From Aureispira sp050633105 (lineage in GTDB: Bacteria; Bacteroidota; Bacteroidia; Chitinophagales; Saprospiraceae), in NCBI GenBank assembly GCA_050633105.1, contig JBOEFW010000059.1, positions 1 through 64,000 of the forward strand: a DNA stretch of 64,000 nucleotides, read 5' to 3'. A model generated the notes under the pieces. That model was not told where the DNA came from and searched no databases. It saw nothing but the letters and a program-made list of their open reading frames with translations. Positions 17,770 to 26,482 of the stretch are shown here, piece by piece; the first letter of the stretch is position 1, and every line of letters starts with the position of its first letter. The position numbers and the translations under genes were made by a program.

Positions 17770-18189
17770 ACTATGTTTAGATAAACTCAAAAAGAGATAG
17801 GTTGCTAAGGCTGCTATCAAGGCAGCTATAATAGAGAGGACAATCGCTCCCAGCGTATATTGATAAACATTGGTCTTGATCACGTCTAAATTGCCCATGC
17901 TTTCCCAGCTCAAATCTCCTTGATTACCACCTAAAACCAAGGCCCCTGTCCAAAAACTCCCATACAGGATAAATGGAATCATAGGAGGAATGCTGATATT
18001 GGCCGCTAAAAAAACCAAAGGAACATGTAAACGAAGGAGGGCGGCAGTTGGCAGGCCAATGGCTAATTGAAAGCCCCACAGAGGAAAGATGCCCCAAAAA
18101 ATACCATAAGCGACCGACCATGTCTTCCGCGCAATAGAAATATTGGTTCCAAAGAACAGCTCTTCTAAACGCTTTTTAGTGCTTTTTTT
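17755..18189 (-). pseudogene. DUF2062 membrane domain, frameshifted from glycosyltransferase
   Basis: The frame is open from 18189 down to the stop at 17755. It encodes FFGTNISIARKTW, then WGIFPLWGFQLAIGLPTAAL and ISIPPMIPFILYGSFWTGA, a classic DUF2062 domain with several membrane helices. There is no ATG in frame before the domain; the only candidates are a CTG at 18159 and a TTG at 18018, deep inside. In related clusters DUF2062 is fused to the C-terminus of a GT2 glycosyltransferase. Here the preceding GT2 ORF runs into this frame at an A9 tract. One extra A restores a continuous protein of about 400 aa. Either slippage makes the fusion, or this is a broken gene or sequencing error. Confidence 0.75.
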
Positions 18190-18974
18190 TTACTTCCTCT
18201 AAACCACATTCTAGGTCGAAACCACAAAAAAGCACCTAGACATAAAACCGTATTTAAAGCAGATATTCTAACAAAATCCCAGAAAGGACGGAAGTGAGTA
18301 ATGCGCTCTTCTTGAGGAGGATAGTAGACCTCAATGGGCAGGCATAATAAGTCCATTCCTTCCCAAGCGGCTCGTACCAATACTTCTATTTCAAATTCAT
18401 ATCGTCCAGTAATAAACCGTACATCTTTTAATGCTTTGACAGGATATAGACGAAAGCCTGATTGTGTATCTTTTAATTTAATGCCTGTTTCTACCCATAA
18501 CCAAAAACTAGAAATCTTATTTCCAACACTACTTTTGTTAGGGACATTTTCTTGTCCTAGGTTTCTAGAGCCAATAATAATGGCGTTTGGATGATCGGGA
18601 ATTGCTGCTACAAAGGTTGGAATATCGTGGGCAAAATGTTGTCCATCAGAATCTAAAGTAATGACGTACTCAAAGCCTTTTTCAACCGCATAATCAAAGG
18701 CGCGACGCATCGCAATCCCCTTCCCTGCATTCTGTTCATAGCTCAACTGCAAGATATCAGGATAGGCTTTTAAAACAGCAGCAGTAGCATCAGTAGAACC
18801 ATCATTGACCACTAGTAAATGTTGTAACGCTTGCTGACTGCTCAGTTGGTATGTGGTATAAGGCAGAATCGAGTCAATGACTTTTTTAAGCGTTGTCTTG
18901 TTGTTGTAGGTTGGAACAACAACAAGACAACGCCTTTCGTGTAACTGCTGGGCACATTGTTCGGGAGATAGCAT
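18165..18974 (-). CDS. GT2-family glycosyltransferase
   Basis: 269 aa. It is a DPM1/WcaA-like GT2 fold with VVVPTYNNKTTLKKVI at the N-terminus, VVNDGSTD near residue 75, a YVITLDSDGQH metal-binding motif near residue 121, and DTQSGFRLYPV later. It probably adds a sugar or sugar-phosphate to a lipid or pigment intermediate at the membrane. The ORF ends in FRGSKKKALKSV, where the last residues come after an A9 tract. With one extra A the frame continues into the DUF2062 domain, so the natural product is likely a membrane-anchored fusion. Confidence 0.85.
   Translation of the reverse strand: MLSPEQCAQQLHERRCLVVVPTYNNKTTLKKVIDSILPYTTYQLSSQQALQHLLVVNDGSTDATAAVLKAYPDILQLSYEQNAGKGIAMRRAFDYAVEKGFEYVITLDSDGQHFAHDIPTFVAAIPDHPNAIIIGSRNLGQENVPNKSSVGNKISSFWLWVETGIKLKDTQSGFRLYPVKALKDVRFITGRYEFEIEVLVRAAWEGMDLLCLPIEVYYPPQEERITHFRPFWDFVRISALNTVLCLGAFLWFRPRMWFRGSKKKALKSV
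18184..18192 (-). other. A9 slippage or indel site in GT2-DUF2062 gene
   Basis: On the coding strand AGT is followed by nine A then GC. Frame 0 gives SKKKALKSV-stop; one extra A gives SKKKSTKKRLEELFFGT and the DUF2062 domain. This is the same geometry as at 2712-2720. Confidence 0.7.
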
Positions 18975-19127
18975 AAGTTGGAATGATTGAGTAAGAATTC
19001 TAAATTGGTTTTAAATGCTGCTTTCTTGTAACTTATATAAGAGTGGTAACTACAGTTATAATTTTGTACCACTGTCCTTACCAAGAGCCAAAACAAAATT
19101 TAGTTGAAAAAAATTCAAGATGCTTTC

Positions 19128-19502
19128 TTATAAGGACAATAAACCTTTGAATTTAAAGAAGATTCGTTCTTCCAATTGAATGCTAGCAGTGACTTTCCAT
19201 GTTTGTTCAAGCGTTGCTATAAAACGTGTTTTAAGCTGAATTTGAGGTACTTGTTGAGGGACAATTGGAATCAAGAATTTCACTTGATTGGCTTTTTTAA
19301 GCTGCAAGGGTTGCCCTAGTGCTTGACTGGTTAATTCTGTAACCAATTGTAACATACACACACCTGGCATTACTGGTTGATTGGGAAAGTGCCCCTCATA
19401 AATGAGATGATTGGGGTTTAAAGACAATTGAAAAACAGCGTTGTCTTCTTCTTGTTGCTGGTGCTGGTCGATGGAGTAAAAACTAGCTAGTGTAGTAGCC
19501 AT
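19128..19502 (-). CDS. Hotdog-fold 3-hydroxyacyl-ACP dehydratase-like protein
   Basis: 124 aa, a FabZ/FabA-like single hotdog. The helix region is YEGHFPNQPVMPGVCMLQLV, where the His of GHFP and surrounding residues are those of FabZ-type dehydratases; the later acidic active-site residue is less obvious. It probably dehydrates 3-hydroxyacyl-ACP during polyene extension, alongside the second dehydratase at 28.75 kb. It lies upstream of the glycosyltransferase on the same strand and is cut off from the lipoprotein gene by the 19.5-21.9 kb insertion. Confidence 0.78.
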   Translation of the reverse strand: MATTLASFYSIDQHQQQEEDNAVFQLSLNPNHLIYEGHFPNQPVMPGVCMLQLVTELTSQALGQPLQLKKANQVKFLIPIVPQQVPQIQLKTRFIATLEQTWKVTASIQLEERIFFKFKGLLSL

Positions 19503-19840
19503 GGTGTATCAGTGATGTTTTTATTAATGGTATCAATAGGCAAGGTATCCTTTATAATTCCGAATAAGGAACAAAGGAGGATTAAAAATGTCCATAGATT
19601 TAAGTTTTTATCTAGAAGGGAATGCCTAGATAACATCGAAAGGTTTATTTCCAGTTTTATCCATCTTCTATATTGATGAACACCTTTATCTGGACATGAT
19701 TCCATAAAAAGAACTGAAGTATATATCCATATTTCTAAACAAATTTTAATAAAAATTGCTAGTCCTTTAGACTTTTTAATATTTTAGAGCTTTTCTATGT
19801 ATAGAAAAATACACAAGGTCTATGGTATTAAAAACAAAAA
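19503..19840. other. Divergent intergenic region
   Basis: No convincing gene in about 340 bp between the minus-strand dehydratase and the plus-strand Crp regulator. A 72-codon open frame on the minus strand (19487-19705) has no recognisable features. Promoters for both flanking genes are expected here. Confidence 0.4.
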
Positions 19841-20419
19841 ATGAAAGAAGAATTAAAAGAGCTTTTTAAAAAATTTCCTACACTAAGTGAAGATGAAGTA
19901 AATGCAATAGCCGATAATATTACAGTGAAATCTTTTAAAAAAGGGAAAGTGCTTCTTAGTGAAGGTAGCATTTCAAAAGAATGTTATTCTGTTTTAAAAG
20001 GATGTGTAAGAAAATATTGTATTAAAAACGGGGAAGAAAAAACTACTGCTTTTTTTACAGAAGGACAAGCCATTGCCTCATTCACCAGTTATATCAATCA
20101 AACACCTTCTAATCATTATTTAGTTTGTGCTGAAAACTGTTTATTAACAGTTGGCACAAAAGAAAAAGAGGATGAAATGTGTCTTGAATTTCCAAAATTA
20201 GAATCTATTATTCGTTCAGAAATGGAAAGAAATTCTGGTGCATTTCAGGAAGAATATGATAGCTTTATTACATCTTCTCCTGAAGAACGCTATACTAATC
20301 TAATTGAAACAAGACCAGAATTAATAAATAGAGTACCTCAACATCAAATTGCAAGCTACTTAGGAGTTACTCCTGAGTCATTGAGTCGAATAAAAAAACG
20401 AATATTCTTAAACAGATAG
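19841..20419 (+). CDS. Crp/Fnr-family transcription regulator
   Basis: 192 aa. Residues about 1-120 are a cyclic-nucleotide-binding-like beta-roll (FKKGKVLLSEGSISKECYSVLKGCVRKY). The C-terminal HTH is short: RVPQHQIASYLGVTPESLSRIKKRI. The Arg/Ser pair that binds cAMP phosphate is not obvious, and many Bacteroidota members of this type respond to unknown signals. It is divergent from the dehydratase and convergent with the DUF4386 gene, with which such regulators are often paired. It is the only plus-strand gene inside the pigment cluster and is probably part of the inserted segment. Confidence 0.88.
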   Translation: MKEELKELFKKFPTLSEDEVNAIADNITVKSFKKGKVLLSEGSISKECYSVLKGCVRKYCIKNGEEKTTAFFTEGQAIASFTSYINQTPSNHYLVCAENCLLTVGTKEKEDEMCLEFPKLESIIRSEMERNSGAFQEEYDSFITSSPEERYTNLIETRPELINRVPQHQIASYLGVTPESLSRIKKRIFLNR

Positions 20420-20440
20420 TTTGATTATTTGCTATCTAAT

Positions 20441-21160
20441 TTAGCTGTTTGTTTTTTCATTTACTCTATTCCATTTTTCAATATTTATTCCTTTAATTAA
20501 TAACCAAAAAGCAAATGACAATTCTCCAAGCACAGCAATAAGTAACAGGATGTTGATAGTCGTTAATAAGGGGGCAATATTGGGGAAAATAGATTTCACT
20601 AAACCTTCACCCATGTAACCAAAACTACCAATCATCATTAATAGGCCTATTATTGGGGGACAATAACCCGATTTGAAAATCAAATAGCCCAATGCTATTA
20701 GGTGAAGCCCAAAGAAAATACCCCATACATATATGCCATATTGGTGAATGTTGAAGAATAACAATACAAAAGCATCTAATTCATTTTTCTCAAACACATC
20801 CATATAAGTAGAACTACTTAAAAGAGATATGGGAATTAGATAGTTTATCAAATTAATTCCCATAACGATACTCATAGATAATCGAGAAAAAGCAGCGATT
20901 TTTGATATCGGTTGATTCACAAGGTTAAATAATCGATAGAGTATTACCGTTAATATTATTTCAAATAAAAAAACAAAAACATCCCCAATTATTCCTATTT
21001 GTAATAATCCTTGATTGGCTAATAGATTGTTGCTTGTTTCAGTTGCATTATCAGGAGAAACAATAATAGAAGGGACATACCCAATACTAAATCCTCCTAC
21101 TATTGCAATTAGAAGATAAAGTAGTCCTGCAGTTTTAGCCTTTTTTTTAACTGAATCCAT
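20441..21160 (-). CDS. DUF4386 membrane protein
   Basis: About 239 aa from ATG 21160; an upstream in-frame start at 21232 adds 24 poorly supported residues. It has six or so hydrophobic segments and the typical opening KKKAKTAGLLYLLIAIVGGFS. The late segment FGYMGEGLVKSIFPN is also seen in DUF4386 proteins. The function is unknown. Converges on the Crp/Fnr gene with a 21-nt gap. It does not belong to the conserved pigment gene set. Confidence 0.82.
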   Translation of the reverse strand: MDSVKKKAKTAGLLYLLIAIVGGFSIGYVPSIIVSPDNATETSNNLLANQGLLQIGIIGDVFVFLFEIILTVILYRLFNLVNQPISKIAAFSRLSMSIVMGINLINYLIPISLLSSSTYMDVFEKNELDAFVLLFFNIHQYGIYVWGIFFGLHLIALGYLIFKSGYCPPIIGLLMMIGSFGYMGEGLVKSIFPNIAPLLTTINILLLIAVLGELSFAFWLLIKGINIEKWNRVNEKTNS

Positions 21161-21236
21161 TGCTTTTATTTTAATTCCCAAAATTATTTTTAACCCTACT
21201 GCAAAAGTATTTGTCTTTAAAGACAAATCCATTGAC

Positions 21237-21554
21237 TTAAGATAAGAAAGGATTATAACCGAGAATTTTAAGCAACAGTTTATTCAAATATAAAATGCCA
21301 TTATACCCTGACCAAGTAGAATAATCTTCCGCTAAAGGATCAACACCATTCCAACGCACCCCATAATCATCATTCAATTCCTTGCCATTGTACAAGGATT
21401 GATTCCCCCCTCCAACCTGCGGCTGCACAAATTGCCACTCTCCTCTAATCCCCATTCCAAAAGGATAATAGTGCTCCTGCTGCAACAATTCATTGACATT
21501 TCCGCCTTGTGCGATCTCTACCACATCATTTTTATCTCCATCAGAAAATAACAC
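21237..21554 (-). pseudogene. RHS repeat-associated core fragment
   Basis: 105 codons carrying the hallmark of an RHS/YD-repeat C-terminus: YYPFGM, YNGKELNDDYG and RWNGVDPLAEDYSTWSGYNG. Compared with intact RHS cores, the segment between NDDYG and RWNGVDP is shortened and there is no upstream YD-repeat coding sequence, so this is a remnant. It probably arrived with the inserted block and has no function of its own. Confidence 0.75.
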
Positions 21555-21892
21555 CCAATTGTTGCTGAGATGATCTTTTAAGCTGTGTAGCGCATTAATT
21601 TATTCATTTTATTTAAATATAAATGCTGTCACTATGCAAAATCTAAGAAGAAGTACTTATGTGCAAGCTTAGAAAGACTCTGCGAATACAATCACTGCTC
21701 AATCAAGAAGAGATCAATATGCCATTGAGAAATGGATCTCTAGTCAAAACTAGAATTATCCCCCTTTCATAAAAGGATTTACTTTATAAAGTAGAAACGC
21801 CATTAACTCAATGATATGTTGAGTGATGGCGTTTTTCTGTTTTTAAACTCCTTCAAACTCCTCTATATATTCTTTAGAGAACAAACAGTACT
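21555..21892. other. Non-coding stretch beside RHS remnant
   Basis: No supported gene. It contains residual low-complexity sequence and, near its right end, the strong hairpin reported separately. Confidence 0.4.
21795..21838 (+). terminator. Strong hairpin with T-run
   Basis: AAACGCCATTAACTCAA (21795-21811) pairs with TTGAGTGATGGCGTTT (21819-21834), followed by T-rich sequence on the plus strand. It lies just past the end of the lipoprotein gene on the minus strand and may terminate either direction. Confidence 0.6.
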
Positions 21893-22537
21893 CTACTTCA
21901 AAAAGCTCAACTGCAAGCGAAGTGGAACATTATGATGTTGAATATCAATAGAGTGCGGAACGCCCAAGATATATTTAGAAAGCTTGATCTGTACCGCTCT
22001 AGCGCGATAAATGGCTGTTAATTTTTGGTGCAAACCTTGTACATAAAACAAGGATTTGCCGCCTTGCTTCCATTTTAAGATTCGTTTTTTGTTGAGAGAG
22101 TGACCTTGTTCAAAAACTTGAGCGGATTGGCCAATAATATGGCGGGCCAATAACAATTCTAAATCCTGCCGAATGACTTGCAGCAAGATGGGTTTATTAA
22201 CTTGTTCTAGGGCTTTATGCACAATAAACCCTTGTTCCCCAAATTCAAAATCAAACAAGGTTAATCCAAACTTGGTCATGAAGATTGCACGGTAGTGCTG
22301 ATCAGAGCTTTTTTTGAGCGCTAGTAAACCACCTTGTTGGATGTTTGGGCCAAAGTTTAAGGTTGTTTTGAATAAAAAAGACGTGGCTTTGTTCTTAAAA
22401 ACGGGCTTAAAGTCTTTTTTAGAAATGACAAGGTGTTGCCCCTCTTTTAGTGGTTGTAATGCCTTAGGGGTTTGGCACGCAATGACCAAAAAGCAGCAAC
22501 TAATGAATCCTAAAAACCGCATCAGAGATGTTGCCAT
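21893..22537 (-). CDS. Outer-membrane lipoprotein of pigment cluster
   Basis: About 214 aa from ATG 22537. A lipoprotein signal peptide MRFLGFISCCFLVIACQ ends in a lipobox Cys. The remaining sequence is beta-rich with no catalytic motif and resembles the small lipoproteins that sit beside LolA-like genes in aryl-polyene/flexirubin clusters. It probably helps place or anchor the pigment in the outer membrane. The start overlaps the upstream LolA-like gene by 38 nt, so the two are co-expressed. Confidence 0.72.
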   Translation of the reverse strand: MATSLMRFLGFISCCFLVIACQTPKALQPLKEGQHLVISKKDFKPVFKNKATSFLFKTTLNFGPNIQQGGLLALKKSSDQHYRAIFMTKFGLTLFDFEFGEQGFIVHKALEQVNKPILLQVIRQDLELLLARHIIGQSAQVFEQGHSLNKKRILKWKQGGKSLFYVQGLHQKLTAIYRARAVQIKLSKYILGVPHSIDIQHHNVPLRLQLSFLK

Positions 22538-23144
22538 TGATCTTTTTATTACTAAAGGTAATGCGAGTAAAATCACCCGATTGTTCCATCATTTGGAGTT
22601 GTTGCACACTATAATCTTTCTTAGAAAAGTAGATGTTTATACTTTTCATGAATTCTTGCACTTTTGCTTGCTTAGGGAAGAGGACTACTAGATATTGTTG
22701 GCTACTTTCCTTGAATTCATAACGATAATCTTGTTCTTCTAATAATAGATCCCCTTGAATACTGCCAATAATCATTTCATTGACTTTCTCAAAGGTTTGA
22801 TTGCCCGATAAGTCATAAGAACTAACTTTGTCCTCATCTTTGATACTGATTTTTCCTTGGCTTAGTACAATGAGATAGTTAAGAGGAGCACTGTATTCCC
22901 AACGTAAATTATTTGTTGCCTTGTAAATCAATCGACCTGTGGATTCAATGTCTTCAGACAAAACATCTAAGTGTTTGATCTGTGTGAAGTCGCTCTCTAG
23001 GGCTTTTGTTTTTGCCGCGACTTGATGTAACTCTTCCTGAAAGGCTTTGCTGTCTTTCATGGGGTGAAACGTCTGGCTAAAACCTAAAATTGGGAAGCAG
23101 AGCAAAACTAAAAATAAGTAGATGGTAGATCGAATAGATGGCAT
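22500..23144 (-). CDS. LolA-like outer membrane lipoprotein carrier
   Basis: About 214 aa from ATG 23144; the longer frame to 23369 lies inside the deacetylase gene and is not supported. A signal peptide (STIYLFLVLLCFPILGFSQ) precedes a LolA/LolB-like beta-barrel fold with DFTQIKHLDVLSEDIESTGRLIYKATNNLRWEY. LolA-like proteins carry lipids or lipoproteins across the periplasm. In aryl-polyene clusters a LolA homologue is standard and presumably ferries the polyene lipid to the outer membrane. It lies 11 nt after the polysaccharide deacetylase-like gene. Confidence 0.85.
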   Translation of the reverse strand: MPSIRSTIYLFLVLLCFPILGFSQTFHPMKDSKAFQEELHQVAAKTKALESDFTQIKHLDVLSEDIESTGRLIYKATNNLRWEYSAPLNYLIVLSQGKISIKDEDKVSSYDLSGNQTFEKVNEMIIGSIQGDLLLEEQDYRYEFKESSQQYLVVLFPKQAKVQEFMKSINIYFSKKDYSVQQLQMMEQSGDFTRITFSNKKINGNISDAVFRIH

Positions 23145-23155
23145 AAAATAATGGT

Positions 23156-23947
23156 TTAAGAATAGGCTGGTAAATGGAGTAGTTCCTCTAATCCAACTAC
23201 GGTATAGCCTTCTTTCAAAAGATAGTCCAAAAACAAAGGTAAAACCTGTGGAATGCTTTGAACATGGTCGTGCATTAAAATTATAGCACCTGAATGAAGC
23301 TTTTTTTGAAGGCGTTGTAATAATAAAGGCTCCTTTTTGAGGACCGTGTCTAAGGAACGTAAGGACCAACCAACTGTTTGGTGAGGCAGCTGGCGCAGTG
23401 CTTTGGCAATATTAGGAGTAGTAATTCCATAGGGTGGTCGAAAAAATAAAGGCCGTTCTCCTATTAAGTGATGTATTAAGTCATCAGTTTGCTTAATTTC
23501 TTGTAGCACTCGTTGAGGACCATAAAAATCAAATAAATTAGCGTGGCTAAAACTATGGTTACCTATAATATGTCCTGCTTGATGCAATTGCTTTAATGTC
23601 GATTGTTGGGTAGGTGTTTGTAAGTTTTTACCAATGCAAAAAAAAGTAGCGGTAACTTGGTACTCGGCTAAAATATTTAAGACTTGTTGGGTTCGCTCTG
23701 GATGAAGGATTCCATCATCAAAGGTTAGAGCAATTTGTTTAACGGTATTGGTTTGGCCTTGACAATGCGTTGGCATATAAAAGTGACTGGCAATTTGAGT
23801 GGTACCCAAATAAGCAATGGTAAACATTGACAAAATCACTAAAGCATAAGCCCACCAAGGACCTATGCATCCATACACAAGAATAAGGCCTATTATTAGA
23901 TAAAAACCTATGGCTCTGGCGCGCAAAAAAACAGGAAATGGCCCCAT
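23156..23947 (-). CDS. NodB-type polysaccharide deacetylase family protein
   Basis: 263 aa. Two N-terminal membrane helices (about residues 14-48) are followed by a NodB domain: TFDDG (Asp77, Asp78), HSFSH (His131, His135), RPPYG near 171 and the late LMHD. All the metal and catalytic residues of CE4 enzymes are present, so it is probably active, removing an acyl group from a membrane-facing substrate. Such genes are regular members of flexirubin clusters. It begins immediately after the CLF-like ketosynthase stop. Confidence 0.85.
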   Translation of the reverse strand: MGPFPVFLRARAIGFYLIIGLILVYGCIGPWWAYALVILSMFTIAYLGTTQIASHFYMPTHCQGQTNTVKQIALTFDDGILHPERTQQVLNILAEYQVTATFFCIGKNLQTPTQQSTLKQLHQAGHIIGNHSFSHANLFDFYGPQRVLQEIKQTDDLIHHLIGERPLFFRPPYGITTPNIAKALRQLPHQTVGWSLRSLDTVLKKEPLLLQRLQKKLHSGAIILMHDHVQSIPQVLPLFLDYLLKEGYTVVGLEELLHLPAYS

Positions 23948-24943
23948 CTATTTCGCTATTTGCTCTAGCACAATCAAACCCTGATGAGGACCTTCTTGAT
24001 TGTAAATGGCTAGTTGTTTTGGAATAGAAGAATCTAACCCCAAGGCTTGTTGAATTCTTGTATTTCCTTGCAATAAGGCTACTCCAATACTCATGGCAAA
24101 GGCGGAATTGGTAGGATAATTTCCGCATAACGGCACATAAGAGCAATGTTTTGCCTGCTTGAAGATAGAAGAGGCTTCCTGAGATAAAGCCTGTCCGCAC
24201 AATAAAAGATCAATGGCCGAAGGGGCACAATTGGCTTGTTTTAGTAACATGTCCCAAGTTGTGGTAGAGGTTTGTTCTTTGGGCAAATAGGCACTACTGC
24301 TCCCTACCAAACGCGCTAGGCTTTTTTTAGCGACTTTTTTGCTTAGAATAAAACAACTCGCTCCTTCTCCCATTGGTTGTGTGGGTTGGGCACAGCGTAA
24401 ACGCTCCAACATGATTTTTAAATGGCTGGTTAACTCATCTAAACCATTAACTAAGATGGTTTGAGCAGGGCTTTGTTCTAATAAAGTTAAGGCATCAATG
24501 AGAGCTAGTTCGAAAGAAACTTTGCCTTGTACATAGGTCATATTATAACCATTGTTGCCTTGTAACAAGGCAATTTGGCCAGCGACCGTATTGTGTGTTG
24601 ATTGGACAAAGGCGGTGGGGGTTAAGTATTGCTCTTGGTTAACAATTAAGGCTTCTAAGAACTTTTGGGTGTCTTGGACACATCCCCAGGCCGTTCCTGA
24701 AACAATGGCGTCAATCCTTGGCTGTCCACCTTGCTCTAAGGCTTGTATGGCGGTGGCCAAACCCATGCGAACAATACGACTCATACGACGCAGTTGTTTT
24801 CTAGGTAAGAACTCCTTGTATCGAGGTTCTTGAGCATCCAAAAAGGCGTTGGTAGCGGGGACTATTTCCTCCCAATAGCCATAAAAGCTATCCTGGGCAG
24901 AAATAGTGCTATACGCATTAATATAAATAGCTTCCTGTTGCAT
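23948..24943 (-). CDS. Chain-length-factor-like ketosynthase (Cys to Gln)
   Basis: 331 aa, shorter than a full KAS (about 400). THNTVAGQIALLQGN matches the region before the KS active site. The active-site position reads TYVQGKVSFELAL, so the nucleophilic Cys is replaced by Gln139, the classic mark of chain-length factors. The later His regions are also degraded. It should pair with the following FabF-like KS (24.96 kb) as a heterodimer to set polyene length, as in aryl-polyene systems. 12-nt gap to that KS. Confidence 0.82.
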   Translation of the reverse strand: MQQEAIYINAYSTISAQDSFYGYWEEIVPATNAFLDAQEPRYKEFLPRKQLRRMSRIVRMGLATAIQALEQGGQPRIDAIVSGTAWGCVQDTQKFLEALIVNQEQYLTPTAFVQSTHNTVAGQIALLQGNNGYNMTYVQGKVSFELALIDALTLLEQSPAQTILVNGLDELTSHLKIMLERLRCAQPTQPMGEGASCFILSKKVAKKSLARLVGSSSAYLPKEQTSTTTWDMLLKQANCAPSAIDLLLCGQALSQEASSIFKQAKHCSYVPLCGNYPTNSAFAMSIGVALLQGNTRIQQALGLDSSIPKQLAIYNQEGPHQGLIVLEQIAK

Positions 24944-24955
24944 GATAAGGATTCT

Positions 24956-26167
24956 TTATACCGCTTTAAAAATTAAGGAAGAGGTGTTGCCACCAAAACC
25001 AAAAGAATTGGATAAAATATAGGTAATCGCTTGCTTTTTTGTTTCTGTCGCAGGAATCAAAGCTTCTTCTAAGGCTGTAATAGGAGTCTCAAAGCGCAAG
25101 TTGGGATAAACTACTTGTTCTTGTAAGGCCATGACAGACAAAACGGCTTCGATGCCTCCTGCTGCCCCTAGTGTATGGCCTGTGGCCGCTTTGGTAGAAC
25201 TAAAGGTAGGCATTTGTGGTCCAAAAAGACGCTGCATGGCTCTACCCTCTGACAAATCATTGTTATTGGTACCTGTTCCATGGACATTGATATAGTCAAT
25301 CTCTTGGGTGGTTAATGCTGCTTGATCTAATGCTCCTTTCATTGCTAAATAAGCACCTGTCCCATCAGGAGAAGAGGCGGTTTGATGAAAGGCGTCATTG
25401 CTGTTGGCATAACCTACTAACTCTGCTAAACGCCGTTCTTTAGTGGCTGTAGCAGCTGTTTCTAAGACTAAAAAACCAGCACCTTCTCCTAAGTTTAACC
25501 CTCGGCGAGCCTCGTCAAAGGGTTGGCTCAACTCATGATCCAGAATCTGCAAGACATTAAAACCATTAACTGTAAATTTAGTTAAGGCATCTACACCGCC
25601 TACAATGGCTCGATTAATACGCCCACTTTTAAGTAAACGGGCACCTAACATAATGGCATTGGCGGCAGAAGAGCAAGCAGTACTAATGGTTGAAACCATG
25701 CCTGATGCTTGTAAATAATCAGCAACTTGTTGAGTGCTCTCCCCACATTCATGGGTCAAGAGAGTAGTCACATCGCCTTGTTCTGGATTGGCTAAGAATG
25801 CTCCATAAAACTGCTCTGTCAAATCCATTCCTCCAACTGTATTGCCTGAAAACACTCCTGTTAAACCAGTATGGAGCTCAGGGCTGCCTGCTTGTTGCCA
25901 AGCTTCTTTTGCCGCTAACAAGGCCAATAAGGTAGTGCGGGTATATCTTCCTTTTTTTGGTAGTTGTGGCAATAAAGCGGCTAGTTCCTTATTACTGTAA
26001 GGCACTTCACAAAGGGGAAATTCCCCTTGATGTTGTGTTTCCAATTGCTGGATAGGTCCCGCTCCCGAAACGCCTTCTTTAAGGTGTTGGATGGTGGTGG
26101 ATACATTTTTACCAATGGCAGAAATGCACCCTATGCCCGTGATGAAAATACGTGTTGATGGAGCCAT
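24956..26167 (-). CDS. FabF-like 3-oxoacyl-ACP synthase (extending KS)
   Basis: 403 aa. Complete Cys-His-His set: Cys165 in STACSSAANA, His296 in NVHGTGTNNND and His331 in KAATGHTLGAAGG. It should condense malonyl-ACP with the growing aryl-polyenoyl chain, partnered by the Gln-containing CLF-like protein encoded directly downstream. The gene lies 9 nt after the ACP gene. Confidence 0.9.
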   Translation of the reverse strand: MAPSTRIFITGIGCISAIGKNVSTTIQHLKEGVSGAGPIQQLETQHQGEFPLCEVPYSNKELAALLPQLPKKGRYTRTTLLALLAAKEAWQQAGSPELHTGLTGVFSGNTVGGMDLTEQFYGAFLANPEQGDVTTLLTHECGESTQQVADYLQASGMVSTISTACSSAANAIMLGARLLKSGRINRAIVGGVDALTKFTVNGFNVLQILDHELSQPFDEARRGLNLGEGAGFLVLETAATATKERRLAELVGYANSNDAFHQTASSPDGTGAYLAMKGALDQAALTTQEIDYINVHGTGTNNNDLSEGRAMQRLFGPQMPTFSSTKAATGHTLGAAGGIEAVLSVMALQEQVVYPNLRFETPITALEEALIPATETKKQAITYILSNSFGFGGNTSSLIFKAV

Positions 26168-26176
26168 AAAAATAGC

Positions 26177-26437
26177 TTAGGATTGGTGTTGTAGAATGTA
26201 TTCTGCCATACTGGTCAACGATTGGAAAATCTGTTTTCCTTCTTCTTGGTTCTTGATTTTGATGTTGTACTCTTTGTCTAATAAGACAATGAGCTCTAAG
26301 GCATCAATAGAATCTAACCCTAATTCATTATTGGCATCAAATAAATGTTCTTGAGGGTTGATATCTGAAGGCTCTACATCTTCTAAATTGAGTTGCTTAA
26401 TGATTTGAACCTTTAGTGTTTCAATTAACGCTTCCAT
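26177..26437 (-). CDS. Acyl carrier protein 1
   Basis: 86 aa. The phosphopantetheine site is Ser43 in NELGLDSIDALELIVLL, with acidic helix 2 and typical total length. The adjacent FabF-like KS suggests it carries the polyene during extension. It needs the phosphopantetheinyl transferase at 34.4 kb. A second ACP lies at 30.1 kb. Confidence 0.92.
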   Translation of the reverse strand: MEALIETLKVQIIKQLNLEDVEPSDINPQEHLFDANNELGLDSIDALELIVLLDKEYNIKIKNQEEGKQIFQSLTSMAEYILQHQS

Positions 26438-26482
26438 AGTTTTTTTATGGTTGTTTATGATGGTTTAATGAAGGAAGTTGGT

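Noticed and set aside
19487..19705. 72-codon minus-strand ORF upstream of the FabZ-like gene
   Set aside because: No recognisable motif or translation signal; it overlaps the dehydratase start and probably arises by chance.
23145..23369. N-terminal extension of the LolA-like protein
   Set aside because: It lies inside the deacetylase coding sequence in another frame. The signal peptide begins at the ATG at 23144.
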